A stretch of 44,301 nt of DNA from Acidobacteriota bacterium (lineage in GTDB: Bacteria; Acidobacteriota; Blastocatellia; Pyrinomonadales; Pyrinomonadaceae), in contig JAEZIT010000059.1 of assembly GCA_023436495.1 (NCBI GenBank), forward strand, positions 1-44,301, written 5' to 3'. The position numbers were made by a program, and so were the translations under genes. Each line of letters begins with the position of its first letter. Position 1 is the first letter of the stretch. This document shows positions 15,990-24,860 of this stretch, one piece after another. Below the pieces are notes generated by a model that was not told where the DNA came from, made no database searches, and saw only the letters and a program-made list of their open reading frames with translations.

Positions 15990-17117
15990 TTCCTTTTGGC
16001 CGCCGCAGCCTGCCGAGCTATAAGATTCCAGCCCTGTCGACAATGGGAATATGATCGTGTCCGGCGACCCGACCGGAGACTGTACAAATTCGGCTCCTTC
16101 CGGCAGCGTCACCTGGCCCCTTGTTTTTCCGTTGGATCGATCGATCAGGACTGCCGACCTTTCTCCGATGGCCATCACGACCGCATATTCTTTATTCAAC
16201 AGCGGACCTAGAACAACACGTCCCGGCTGTCGGCGTTTCCAAACCACATTTCCGTTGTCCGCGGCTATCAAATAGACAAAATTATCAAGGGATGCCGCCA
16301 GGATGCGGCCATCGTCGTATGTTACGTGGCTTACTCCGCCGCCTAGTTTCAATCGCCAAAGACGTTTCCGGCTGTTAAGGTCGTACAGAACGACATTTCC
16401 TAGGGAATCGCCAAATACGGCCCTGCCGCCCGCCGCGCCTAGTGCCGAGGGAATACGGCCGACCTTTACCTGCGAAACACCGGGCACGCCATCCGCTGAA
16501 ACGGCGATCAGAGATCCCTGGTCCGTCCCGACAATAGCTCCCGATCCCGAAAATGCCGGCGGCGCTGCGAGTTTTGCCCCAAGCGCCGTCTGCCACAGGA
16601 CCGCTCCGGTATCGCCCTGCATCCGATAGACCGCACCGCTTTCCGAGATGACAGTAAGAATTCCGTTCTCGGCGTTTAGAAAAACGTCGCTCTTCGACGG
16701 GATCTTTGCGGTCCAACCTATCAGGCCGGAATTCTTGTTCAATGAGCGGATGACGATCTCATCGGAAGGAGATCCGTCCTCGCCCAACGGACGCGTTGCG
16801 GCATACACAACACCTTGCGACGGAAATACCGCCGACGCCGGCGACCCGCCGAGTTCGGCAAGCCAAACCCGCTCGCCGCCATGGCGTGATATTGCTTCAA
16901 CGTTACCATTCAAGCGCGATAAGTAAATATTATCGTTATCGGACGCGACAGGCTTGCCGCTAAGATCTTCCGCCGAATACTCCCAACACTTTTGCCACCC
17001 GGCTGCCCCTTGCTTCTCCCCCTGGGCCATTGCGGGTACGACAGATAAAAGAATATTCACCGCAAGCAAAATTAGTATGTATCGAGCGGCTCGCGTTGTC
17101 GGTCGAAGTTGCAGCAT
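15975..17117 (-). CDS. Exported PQQ-repeat beta-propeller protein (BamB-like fold)
   Basis: A 380-aa protein with an N-terminal signal peptide: basic TTRAAR, a hydrophobic run near residues 12-28 and VVPAMAQ before likely cleavage at about 31. The rest is made of repeats of about 40 residues of the type (N/D)G-x-(V/L)W-x-x-x-(L/P)GG, for example SRHGGERVWLAELGG, NSGLIGWTAKIP, DTGAVLWQTALG and NSRKRLWRLKLGG. These are the blades of a PQQ-type propeller. Known relatives include BamB, which scaffolds outer-membrane protein insertion, but no lipobox Cys is present, so a BamB role is not established. No PQQ-dehydrogenase catalytic features are seen. It is transcribed alone, divergent from ssb. Confidence 0.8.
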   Translation of the reverse strand: MLQLRPTTRAARYILILLAVNILLSVVPAMAQGEKQGAAGWQKCWEYSAEDLSGKPVASDNDNIYLSRLNGNVEAISRHGGERVWLAELGGSPASAVFPSQGVVYAATRPLGEDGSPSDEIVIRSLNKNSGLIGWTAKIPSKSDVFLNAENGILTVISESGAVYRMQGDTGAVLWQTALGAKLAAPPAFSGSGAIVGTDQGSLIAVSADGVPGVSQVKVGRIPSALGAAGGRAVFGDSLGNVVLYDLNSRKRLWRLKLGGGVSHVTYDDGRILAASLDNFVYLIAADNGNVVWKRRQPGRVVLGPLLNKEYAVVMAIGERSAVLIDRSNGKTRGQVTLPEGAEFVQSPVGSPDTIIFPLSTGLESYSSAGCGGQKETGRA

Positions 17118-17271
17118 CTGGATAGGTCTTGCGTATCTTGAGGGCCGGTACCGGCGTTTTCATCGGAATATTGGATTTTATCACAGTCGCCTTGACCGTG
17201 ATAGAATGATGAATGTAACATCCAATCACGTTGCAGTCTAAATAGCTAAAAACACGGAGATATCATTTCAA

Positions 17272-17730
17272 ATGTCTTTCAATAAAATAACCATCGTAGG
17301 GAATCTCGGCCGCGATCCCGAATTGCGATACACCCCACAAGGTTCAGCGGTCTGCAGTTTTTCGATCGCCACAAACGAAAAGAAACGTGACAAGGCGGGA
17401 GATTTGCAGGACATCACGACATGGTTTCGGGTGACACTGTGGAACAAACAGGCGGAAAACGCTTCTAAGTATCTGACAAAGGGCAGCCCGGTTTATATAG
17501 AAGGCCGCCTTCGCATCGAAGAATGGACCGACCGCGACGGCAACAACCGGTACACGCTGGAAGTACAGGGAACCGATATGCAGTTCATTAGCAGCGGCGG
17601 CCGCTCGCAAGACGACATGTCGGACGAACCGGGCGAGAACAGCTTTGCCGCACCGGAAAGCAGCCGGCAAAACGCACCTTCATCTGCGGCGCCATCGGGC
17701 GGCGGCAGCGACGACGATATTCCGTTCTAG
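17272..17730 (+). CDS. ssb: Single-stranded DNA-binding protein
   Basis: A 152-aa protein. Residues 1-105 form the OB fold, starting FNKITIVGNLGRDPELRYTP and including TTWFRVTLWNKQAENASKYL. A Gly/Ser/Pro/Asp-rich linker leads to the acidic tip DDDIPF, which recruits repair and replication partners. The size and tail are normal for bacterial SSB. A GGAG about 13 bases before the ATG may serve as RBS. The gene stands alone, divergent from the beta-propeller gene across 154 bases in which I see no other feature. Confidence 0.95.
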   Translation: MSFNKITIVGNLGRDPELRYTPQGSAVCSFSIATNEKKRDKAGDLQDITTWFRVTLWNKQAENASKYLTKGSPVYIEGRLRIEEWTDRDGNNRYTLEVQGTDMQFISSGGRSQDDMSDEPGENSFAAPESSRQNAPSSAAPSGGGSDDDIPF

Positions 17731-17753
17731 CCATTTGAATATCACTTGGTTCA

Positions 17754-17794
17754 AACGCGTGCCGCATTCCTGGTCGAATGCAGCACGCGTTTTT
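17754..17794 (+). terminator. Rho-independent terminator of ssb
   Basis: AACGCGTGC at 17754-17762 plus GCATTC pairs with GAATGC plus GCACGCGTT ending at 17791. The stem of about 15 pairs has one C/A mismatch and a 6-base loop, and the right arm runs into five T residues. It starts 24 bases after the ssb stop. Confidence 0.88.
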
Positions 17795-17827
17795 CTCGTG
17801 CAGACCCAATCGAATACCTAAACCAAA

Positions 17828-17867
17828 ACCTCCTGGATCACGTTTAACTTAACGTAACACAGGAGGT
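17828..17867 (-). terminator. Hairpin downstream of accA, probable - strand terminator
   Basis: ACCTCCTG at 17828-17835 pairs with CAGGAGGT at 17860-17867. Inside, ACGTT and AACGT form a second short stem (17840-17844 with 17851-17855). Read on the - strand, the outer stem is followed by TTTTGG, which fits termination of the dnaE-accA transcript 35 bases after accA. Confidence 0.6.
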
Positions 17868-17901
17868 ATTTCTTAAACCTATAGATCACTTTAACAGGCG
17901 G

Positions 17902-18726
17902 TCAGACCCATCTGCCCATCTTCCGAAACTTTCCGTATCGTTCTGCTATACGCTTTTCGCTCGGCATTGATTCGAGTTCCTTGAGGTTCTTCAGGAGCGC
18001 TTTCTTCAGATTGCTGCTCGTCTTATCCAGATCAGTGGACGGCTGGCCCGAATCGTCCGTCTTGATCGACCAATCGCCGTGTTCGGGAACTACCTCATCT
18101 ATTACATCAAGCATTGCAAGGTCCGACGCGGTCATTCTAAGAGCGGCAGCCGCCTTGTTCGCCTGGTCAGCCGCCTTCCAGAGTATGGCCGCACACCCTT
18201 CCGGCGAGATCACCGAATAGACCGAATTTTCCATCATCAATACGCGGTCGCCGATGCCTATGGCGAGAGCTCCGCCGGAACCGCCTTCGCCGATCACGAC
18301 GACGATGATGGGCACATTCAATCCCGCCATTTCGCGCAAATTGAACGCGATCGCCTCAGCCTGTCCGCGTTCTTCGGCATCAATTCCCGGATACGCTCCC
18401 GGAGTATCGATGAACGTAATGATCGGCCGGCCGAATTTTTCAGCCATTTTCATTACGCGGATCGCCTTTCTATAGCCTTCGGGCTTCGGCATTCCGAAAT
18501 TCCTGTGACGCCGCGAATTCGTATCGCGTCCTTTTTGTTGACCGACTACACAGACCTCTCTGCCGTCCAGCCTCGCAAATCCGCACACAAGCGCCGGATC
18601 GTCGGCATAGCGGCGGTCCCCGTGTATCTCGGTAAAGTCCGTGAACAGCGATCCGAACAGGTCAAGTGCGTAAGGCCGTTCCGGATGCCGCGCCTTCAAT
18701 ACTCTGTCAAACGCAGTAGTTTCCAT
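17902..18726 (-). CDS. accA: Acetyl-CoA carboxylase carboxyltransferase subunit alpha
   Basis: A 274-aa crotonase-fold protein. RHPERPYALDL near the N terminus, FADFTEIHGDRR-like FTDFTEIHGDRR near 28-39, TPGAYPGIDAEERGQ near 109-123 and GEGGSGGALAIG near 147-158 are the accA signatures; the paired Gly residues form the oxyanion hole. With AccD it moves carboxyl from biotin to acetyl-CoA, the first step of fatty acid synthesis. The protein begins where E. coli AccA is already about 57 residues in, so the N-terminal helical extension is missing; the dnaE stop only 5 bases upstream leaves no room for it in this operon. accD is not in the window. Confidence 0.94.
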   Translation of the reverse strand: METTAFDRVLKARHPERPYALDLFGSLFTDFTEIHGDRRYADDPALVCGFARLDGREVCVVGQQKGRDTNSRRHRNFGMPKPEGYRKAIRVMKMAEKFGRPIITFIDTPGAYPGIDAEERGQAEAIAFNLREMAGLNVPIIVVVIGEGGSGGALAIGIGDRVLMMENSVYSVISPEGCAAILWKAADQANKAAAALRMTASDLAMLDVIDEVVPEHGDWSIKTDDSGQPSTDLDKTSSNLKKALLKNLKELESMPSEKRIAERYGKFRKMGRWV

Positions 18727-18731
18727 AATAT

Positions 18732-21700
18732 CTATAATATCCAGTTTACATTACAACCGCGGCTCAGCAATTCCGATTCTATCTTGTATGAACCCTGAAT
18801 ACTCAGCGGCATCGAACGCATTCGTACGGTCGCACCTTCGACCGGCATATTCAGCACCACGCTGCACCCGCCCGCACTCGACCCAAGCAGGGAAACGAGG
18901 TCTTCCAAAAACCTGTCGTCGACGGGCCGGTCGGGCAAGCCAATTTCTATCTCGCGTGCCTTCTGTGGAACCGCATCGGCGAGGACCGTTAAGTCGTTTA
19001 TGATCAATGTCATATCCTGCCCTTCGCTAGATTCCACTTTACCGTTTACGATTATGATCTCATCATCTTTCAGAACGTCCGCGTACTTCGAAAAAGCCTC
19101 TGACCATGCTAAACACTTTGCGCCGCCCGACCGGTCCTCAAGCCTGAACAAACAGAATCTGTTTCCTTTCTTGCTGTACTTTACGCTCAAACCCGACACG
19201 ATCCCGGCCGCCGTCACCATTTCCCCCGGCTGAACGGTCGAAGACTCCGCGATCTCGGCAACTTTCATGTCCGAAAGCACGGCCGTATAGGAATCCAGCG
19301 GATGTACGGACAAATAAAATCCGATGGCGCCTTTTTCCTGTTTCGATATTTCAGACTGTGTCCACGGCTTCACGTCGGGCAGGTTCAACGCCACGTCGCC
19401 GGCGGATTCCTCGACCCCGAAAAGCGCGTTCTGACCGCGAATCTTATCCTCCCAGGCCCTTTGCCCGTGCTGCAGAATGCCGTCTATACCCGCATAAACG
19501 CGTGCCCGCCAAGTATTTACGTCGAGCTCTTCCGGTTTTAACGAATCGAACGCGCCGGCCGCCGTCAGACTCTCCATCGCTCGCCGGTTGACGGCTCCTT
19601 GCTCAACGCGCGATACAAAATCGAGCAGGGAAGTGAAGTTCCCCGATCTTCTCGCCTTCACTATCGAACTGACGCTTGCCGAGCCAATGCCTTTGATCGC
19701 AGTCAACCCAAATCGCACCGCGTTCTCGAGCGGCGTAAATCCGTCGTCGCTCTCGTTAATGTCCGGCGGCAGCAATCCCAGGCCCATCGATCGCAATTCG
19801 TTGGAATATTTGTAAACCTTGGCGCTGTCCTGAGCTTCGTGCGACAGAACCGCCGCATAAAAATACGCCGGATAATGTGCCTTCAGATACGCCGTCTGAA
19901 ACGCGAGATATGCATACGCGATCGAGTGGCTTCGGTTAAATCCGTAATCGGCAAACTGCGCCATCAGCGTGAATATTTCCTGCGCTTTTTTCTTATCGAT
20001 CCCGCGTTCGACCGCTCCCTTCACGAATTTCTCTTCGTGAACCGCCATTTCCTCACGCTTTTTCTTGCCCATCGCGCGGCGCATCATGTCGGCATCGCCG
20101 AGGCTGTATCCCGCGAGATTTTGGGCGAGCTGCATGATCTGCTCCTGATACACCAGCACGCCGTACGTGTTCTTCAGGATGCCTTCCATCTCCTTAACCA
20201 GATACTGCACGCGCTTTTCGCCGCGATGGCGCGCGATGTAATCGTCGATCATGCCGCCGTCGATCGGGCCGGGGCGATACAGCGCGTTCAATGCCGAAAG
20301 GTCTTCCAATTCTTTGGGCTTCAGCCGCCGGCAGATCTCCTGCATACCCGACGATTCGAACTGGAATATCGCCTCCGTGCGGCCTTCGCCGAAGAGAGCC
20401 ATCGTCTTCTCGTCGCTCAGCGATATCGTGCTCCAATCGATCTCGATGCCCGTCTTTTGCTTCAATGAATTCAAGCAGTCACTGATGACCGTCAGCGTCG
20501 TCAGTGCCAGAAAGTCCATCTTGAGCATCCCGACCTTTTCCAGGTCGTTCATCGTGTATTGGCTCGTCAATTCGCTCTTTGCCGAAACGGCCACCGGGAC
20601 CAGTTCATGCAGCGGCTTCGGCGAAATAACGACGCCCGCCGCATGTACCGACGTATGCCGCGAACAGCCTTCGATCCTCAGCGCCAGGTCGACCAGGTCC
20701 TTCACCTTCGGGTCCGTCGTGAACATCGCCTTCAGCTCCGGCACCTGTTCCAACGCCTGCGAAATGCTCACGTTTCTGCCGCGGACCGGCGGCGGGATCA
20801 GCTTTGCGACCTTTTCGACCTCTCCGTACGGCATGCTCAGCGCCCGGCCGACGTCCTTGATCGCCGCCCGCGAAGCCATGGTTCCAAACGTCACGATCTG
20901 ACAGACCGAATCGCGCCCGTAAAGCTCCATCACGTGATTGATCACGTCGCCGCGGCCGCGTATACAGAAATCGATATCGATATCGGGCATCGACACTCGT
21001 TCCGGATTCAGGAAACGCTCGAACAGCAGGTCATACTGCAGCGGATCGACGTCCGTGATGCCAAGGCAATACGCGATAAGCGAACCCGCCGCCGAACCGC
21101 GTCCCGGGCCAACCGGGATCCCTTGCTGCCGGGCGAACTTGATAAAATCCCAAACGATCAGAAAATAGCCGGCATAGCCCATCTTTCTGATCACGCCGAG
21201 CTCGATCGCAAGCCGCTCGCGATATTTATCGCGGTCGTATTTCAGCGTTCCGGCCTCGCGCATCGGCTGCCATACCGTTTGGTCGCGAAAGTCGTAACCG
21301 TCATTTATTACCTTTTCAAAATAGTCGTCGGTCGTGGTGCAGCCCGATTCGGGCGGTATCGGAAATTCCGGGAGCGTCAGGTTATCGCTGCCCATCGGGA
21401 TCGACAGATCGCACATCTCTGCGATCTTCATTGTGTTGGTTAGAGCTTCAGGCAGCTCCGCACCGAAGATATCCCACATCTCGTCCGCCGACCGCAGGTA
21501 CAGCGTTGACTCTTCGCCTAAACCCGCGTGTGCGTCGAGCGTCCGGCCTTCGCTGATGCATATAAGTGCCGCCTGTGCACGCGCGTCTTCACGCACAAGG
21601 TAGTGCGCATCGTTCGTTGCCGCGACCGGAGCTCCCGTCTTCTTCGACAGCTCTACAAGCCGTTTCACCGCCTCGCGGCCTCGGTCCCCGGGCTCGTCCT

Positions 21701-22268
21701 GAACCTCCAGATAGAAACCGTCGGCGCCGAAGATCTCCCTGTAACGCCCGACCTCCGCCGCGGCACGCTCTTCGTCGCCGCGGTCCAGAAAATGCCGCAC
21801 CGCGCCATCACGGCCGGCCGATAACGCTATCAGGCCGCCGCTGCGTTCCGCCAACAGCTCCAGATCGATCCGCGGTTTATAGTGAAACCCTTCCGTAAAC
21901 GCTTTCGACGACAGGTACGTAAGGTTTTGATAGCCCTCGAAATTCTTTGCCAGCAGGATCAGGTGATAATACGGCCGATCGCCTGACCCGGCGACGCCGG
22001 TCTTATCGAACCTGCTGCCGTATGTGACCATCGCCTCGTATCCGACAATGGGCCGAATACCCGCCGACTTCATTGTGTTATAGAAAGACACCGCACCGTA
22101 CATATTGCCGTAATCGGTGATCGCGCACGCTTTCATATCCAATTCACCCAGCGTTTTCGCCAGCGGCTTTAGTTGGATTGTGCTTTGCAACAGGCTATAA
22201 TCGGTGTGTAAATGAAGGTGGACGAAATCTCTCGATCTGAAATTTAGCGGGTCCATATCTTGCGGCAT
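18732..22268 (-). CDS. dnaE: DNA polymerase III subunit alpha
   Basis: About 1178 aa from the ATG at 22268, close to the 1160 of E. coli DnaE. An N-terminal PHP domain (HLHLHTDYSLLQS, then ACAITDYGNMYG) is followed by the polymerase core with GPGRGSAAGSLIAYCLGI and the catalytic PDIDIDFC. Then come the fingers, a helix-hairpin-helix region (AIKGIGSASV) and an OB-fold domain near the C terminus (MVTAAGIVSG). It is the replicative chain-elongating polymerase. The frame is open further upstream to 22340, but that would run deep into divergent miaB. ATG at 22268 or 22256 gives normal N termini. accA follows after 5 bases, so the two form an operon. Confidence 0.95.
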   Translation of the reverse strand: MPQDMDPLNFRSRDFVHLHLHTDYSLLQSTIQLKPLAKTLGELDMKACAITDYGNMYGAVSFYNTMKSAGIRPIVGYEAMVTYGSRFDKTGVAGSGDRPYYHLILLAKNFEGYQNLTYLSSKAFTEGFHYKPRIDLELLAERSGGLIALSAGRDGAVRHFLDRGDEERAAAEVGRYREIFGADGFYLEVQDEPGDRGREAVKRLVELSKKTGAPVAATNDAHYLVREDARAQAALICISEGRTLDAHAGLGEESTLYLRSADEMWDIFGAELPEALTNTMKIAEMCDLSIPMGSDNLTLPEFPIPPESGCTTTDDYFEKVINDGYDFRDQTVWQPMREAGTLKYDRDKYRERLAIELGVIRKMGYAGYFLIVWDFIKFARQQGIPVGPGRGSAAGSLIAYCLGITDVDPLQYDLLFERFLNPERVSMPDIDIDFCIRGRGDVINHVMELYGRDSVCQIVTFGTMASRAAIKDVGRALSMPYGEVEKVAKLIPPPVRGRNVSISQALEQVPELKAMFTTDPKVKDLVDLALRIEGCSRHTSVHAAGVVISPKPLHELVPVAVSAKSELTSQYTMNDLEKVGMLKMDFLALTTLTVISDCLNSLKQKTGIEIDWSTISLSDEKTMALFGEGRTEAIFQFESSGMQEICRRLKPKELEDLSALNALYRPGPIDGGMIDDYIARHRGEKRVQYLVKEMEGILKNTYGVLVYQEQIMQLAQNLAGYSLGDADMMRRAMGKKKREEMAVHEEKFVKGAVERGIDKKKAQEIFTLMAQFADYGFNRSHSIAYAYLAFQTAYLKAHYPAYFYAAVLSHEAQDSAKVYKYSNELRSMGLGLLPPDINESDDGFTPLENAVRFGLTAIKGIGSASVSSIVKARRSGNFTSLLDFVSRVEQGAVNRRAMESLTAAGAFDSLKPEELDVNTWRARVYAGIDGILQHGQRAWEDKIRGQNALFGVEESAGDVALNLPDVKPWTQSEISKQEKGAIGFYLSVHPLDSYTAVLSDMKVAEIAESSTVQPGEMVTAAGIVSGLSVKYSKKGNRFCLFRLEDRSGGAKCLAWSEAFSKYADVLKDDEIIIVNGKVESSEGQDMTLIINDLTVLADAVPQKAREIEIGLPDRPVDDRFLEDLVSLLGSSAGGCSVVLNMPVEGATVRMRSMPLSIQGSYKIESELLSRGCNVNWIL

Positions 22269-22270
22269 AT

Positions 22271-23596
22271 ATGAAGAAAGTTTATCTCGAAACCTTTGGC
22301 TGTCAAATGAATGTCTCCGACTCCGAGCGGGTCGCGACATCGCTTGAATCTAAAGGATTTGAGCTAACGCCGGACGAAAACGCGGCGGATATCGTATTGA
22401 TAAATACTTGCTCGGTCAGAGAAAAGGCCGAACAGAAACTTTATACGAGAGTCGGACAGGTTCGCAAACCCGGCGGCAGAAATCCCGTCGTCGGCGTGCT
22501 CGGGTGCGTGGCGCAGCTCGAGGGCGAGACGCTTTTCAAGAAAAGCCCCGGCATAGATTTCGTGATCGGCACCAAGGCGGTCGGGCGCGTCGCCGAAGCG
22601 ATCGAAGATTTTTACGACACGGGACGCGGTGTCGTTGACCTCGGCGACCGCGAATTCGATTACGATTGGTCCGTCGCCCGCTCACAACAGCATTCGCCCT
22701 ACGTTGCATTCGTCCCGATCATCGAAGGCTGTAATAAATTCTGCACCTACTGCATCGTTCCTTTTTCACGCGGCCGCGAACGCAGCCTGCCTGCGTCGGA
22801 GATCGTCCGGTATGTCCTCGAGCTTCGCCGACGCGGCGTCAAAGAGGTCCACCTCATAGGCCAGAACGTTAACAGTTACCGTCCGCAGACCGACTCCGGC
22901 CTCGAAGGCTTCGCCGGAGCCACCCCTTTCGCAAAACTGCTTCGGGCGGTTGCCGCAACGGGAATCGAGCGGGTAAAATTTACAACATCTTTCCCCAGGG
23001 ATTTTCACCCGGATATAGTTGACGCGATCGATGAAAATGAGAACCTGTGCAATTGGGTCCATCTTCCGGTCCAATCCGGCAGCGACCGCATACTTAAGGC
23101 AATGCGGCGCGGCCATACGGTCGACAGCTATAAAAAGCGGATCGATAAGATAAGGTCTTCGCCCAGGAATATCGCGCTGACGACAGATATTATCGTCGGA
23201 TTTCCCGGCGAGACAGAAAAAGATTTCCTTGAGACGGTGAACCTTGTAGAATATTGCGGATACGACAGCGCGTACATATTCAAATATTCGCCGCGGCCGG
23301 GAACTCCGGCGTTTGAGATCGAAGATGACGTCCCGGCGGATGAAAAGACGCGGCGGTTCCGCCATCTCGAATCGGTTCAGCGGCAGCGGCAGGAACTTGA
23401 GCTTCAGCGCTATCTCGGCACCGCTGTCGAGGTTTTGGCCGAAAAGATCTCGGCACGTTCCGATGCCCATATTACCGGGCATTCGACCTGTCATAAGGTC
23501 GTCAATTTTGCGGGCAGTTCCGACATGATCGGCGGTTTGCACAGGGTCAAGATCGGCCAGGTCAAGTCCAACTCATTATTTGGAGAGGTTTGTTAG
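22271..23596 (+). CDS. miaB: tRNA-2-methylthio-N6-dimethylallyladenosine synthase MiaB
   Basis: A 441-aa radical-SAM methylthiotransferase. The N-terminal UPF0004 domain starts KVYLETFGCQMNVSDSE with the first cluster-binding Cys at 11. The radical-SAM cluster motif GCNKFCTYC is near residues 153-161, and SRGRERS follows. GFPGETEKDF near 315-324 and the C-terminal TRAM domain complete the family plan. It adds a methylthio group to i6A37 of tRNAs. The start lies only 2 bases from the divergent dnaE start and has no Shine-Dalgarno site. GTG of the next gene follows 3 bases after the stop. Confidence 0.95.
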   Translation: MKKVYLETFGCQMNVSDSERVATSLESKGFELTPDENAADIVLINTCSVREKAEQKLYTRVGQVRKPGGRNPVVGVLGCVAQLEGETLFKKSPGIDFVIGTKAVGRVAEAIEDFYDTGRGVVDLGDREFDYDWSVARSQQHSPYVAFVPIIEGCNKFCTYCIVPFSRGRERSLPASEIVRYVLELRRRGVKEVHLIGQNVNSYRPQTDSGLEGFAGATPFAKLLRAVAATGIERVKFTTSFPRDFHPDIVDAIDENENLCNWVHLPVQSGSDRILKAMRRGHTVDSYKKRIDKIRSSPRNIALTTDIIVGFPGETEKDFLETVNLVEYCGYDSAYIFKYSPRPGTPAFEIEDDVPADEKTRRFRHLESVQRQRQELELQRYLGTAVEVLAEKISARSDAHITGHSTCHKVVNFAGSSDMIGGLHRVKIGQVKSNSLFGEVC

Positions 23597-23599
23597 TAA

Positions 23600-24082
23600 G
23601 TGACAGAAGATAGTTCATTGGTCGAGGTAAAGATCGGAGCGCTGATCATGGATCCGAACACGAATACGCCGATAGTCGTGCTCAAGGGCGTGGATTCGGA
23701 TACCGTGCTGCCCATCTGGGTCGGCGCATTCGAGGCAAATGCCATCGCGCTCGAGATCGAAAAGATCGTTCCGCAGCGGCCGATGACGCATGACCTCCTC
23801 AAAAATTTTATCGTTACCGCCGGTTTGAAAGCCTCCCGCGTGATCGTCACCGATCTGCTTGAAAACACGTTCTATGCTCTCATTGAGCTCACCGACGAGA
23901 ACGGCGGTCCCGTGAACATGGACGCGCGGCCGTCCGACGCGATAGCTCTCGCGCTTCGCCTCGACTGCCCGATCTTTGTCGAACAAAAGGTGCTCGATCT
24001 GTCCGCATCGTCAAACCAGATCGAAGGCGAATCCGAAGAGACTTCGCAGCCTACGGAAGATTGGCCGGACCTGATCGGATAA
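23600..24082 (+). CDS. Bifunctional nuclease (BFN/DUF151) family protein
   Basis: A 160-aa protein matching the BFN domain over residues 6-135: IMDPNTNTPIVVLKG, LPIWVGAFEANAIALEIE, RPMTHDLLKNFI and RPSDAIALALRLDCPIFVE. The last of these is the best conserved stretch of the family. Plant and Thermotoga members have been described as nucleases, but the biochemical role in bacteria is not settled. An acidic tail of about 25 residues follows. The start is GTG, 3 bases after miaB, so it is probably cotranscribed with it and with parAB downstream (22-base gap). Confidence 0.88.
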   Translation: MTEDSSLVEVKIGALIMDPNTNTPIVVLKGVDSDTVLPIWVGAFEANAIALEIEKIVPQRPMTHDLLKNFIVTAGLKASRVIVTDLLENTFYALIELTDENGGPVNMDARPSDAIALALRLDCPIFVEQKVLDLSASSNQIEGESEETSQPTEDWPDLIG

Positions 24083-24104
24083 TCTATTTTTTCTTTAACA
24101 GAAA

Positions 24105-24860
24105 ATGATAATCGTAATTGCCAACCAAAAGGGCGGTGTAGGGAAGACCACCACCGCGATCAATCTTTCCGCAGCGTGTGCCTTTGAAGGAAAGCGGGTC
24201 CTGTTGATCGACCTCGACCCGCAGAGCAACAGCTCGCTGTCTTTCCTGGAACCTGAACGCGTCAACGGCGGTGCGTTCGAGCTCTTCACGGAATCACACC
24301 GGCCGCTGGAAGAGTTCGTCTATACGACAAAGATCGAAAACCTTGAAGTGATCCCCGCACGGATTAATCTGGCGAAGCTCGAATCCAAGCTCATCGGCGA
24401 GATAGACGCGATATTCCGTCTCCGCGACCGGATCGAACCCGTCCGTTCGAAATACGACATCATTTTCATCGACACCCCGCCTACGCTCGGCCTCATCACC
24501 GTAAATGCTTTGGTTGCAGCAAATTACGTGATGATACCTATTCAATCGTCTTATTTTGCGATGGAGGGAACTGACGACCTTCTCGAAACGGTCGAAAAGA
24601 TCCGTTCGCGGCCGAACCCGGAGTTGAATCTTCTCGGCGTCCTCGTCACATTGTTCGACCGCCGCACGGCGCTGTCGCGCGACGTCGAAGAACATATACG
24701 AAACGTATTCGGCCCGAAAACGTTCGAAACCATAATTTCACGGAGCGTCCGCCTCGAGGAAGCTCCCGCTCACAAAGAATCCATATTTACTTATGCGCCC
24801 AAATCGTCCGGGGCTATTGAGTATTTGAACCTGTCCAAGGAGGTCCTCGCACGTGTCTAA
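24105..24860 (+). CDS. parA: ParA/Soj-type partition ATPase
   Basis: A 251-aa protein with the deviant Walker A KGGVGKTTT at residues 9-17, LLIDLDPQSNSS near 34-45 and the Walker B-like IIFIDTPPTLGLIT near 123-136. The conserved IPIQSSYFAMEG follows near 145-156. It is a short, chromosomal Soj-like ParA without an N-terminal helix-turn-helix. It would use ATP-driven binding to nucleoid DNA to move ParB-parS complexes. It overlaps parB by 8 bases, so the pair is coupled. Confidence 0.92.
   Translation: MIIVIANQKGGVGKTTTAINLSAACAFEGKRVLLIDLDPQSNSSLSFLEPERVNGGAFELFTESHRPLEEFVYTTKIENLEVIPARINLAKLESKLIGEIDAIFRLRDRIEPVRSKYDIIFIDTPPTLGLITVNALVAANYVMIPIQSSYFAMEGTDDLLETVEKIRSRPNPELNLLGVLVTLFDRRTALSRDVEEHIRNVFGPKTFETIISRSVRLEEAPAHKESIFTYAPKSSGAIEYLNLSKEVLARV

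Noticed and set aside
17828..17867. Likeness of ACCTCCTGGATCAC to the 3' end of 16S rRNA
   Set aside because: The two 16S elements are in swapped order and no rRNA sequence surrounds them; a terminator hairpin explains the stretch.
19599..21443. Long + strand frames of 289 and 294 aa opposite dnaE
   Set aside because: They are antisense shadows of a strongly conserved gene, rich in Arg and His, with no recognisable motif.
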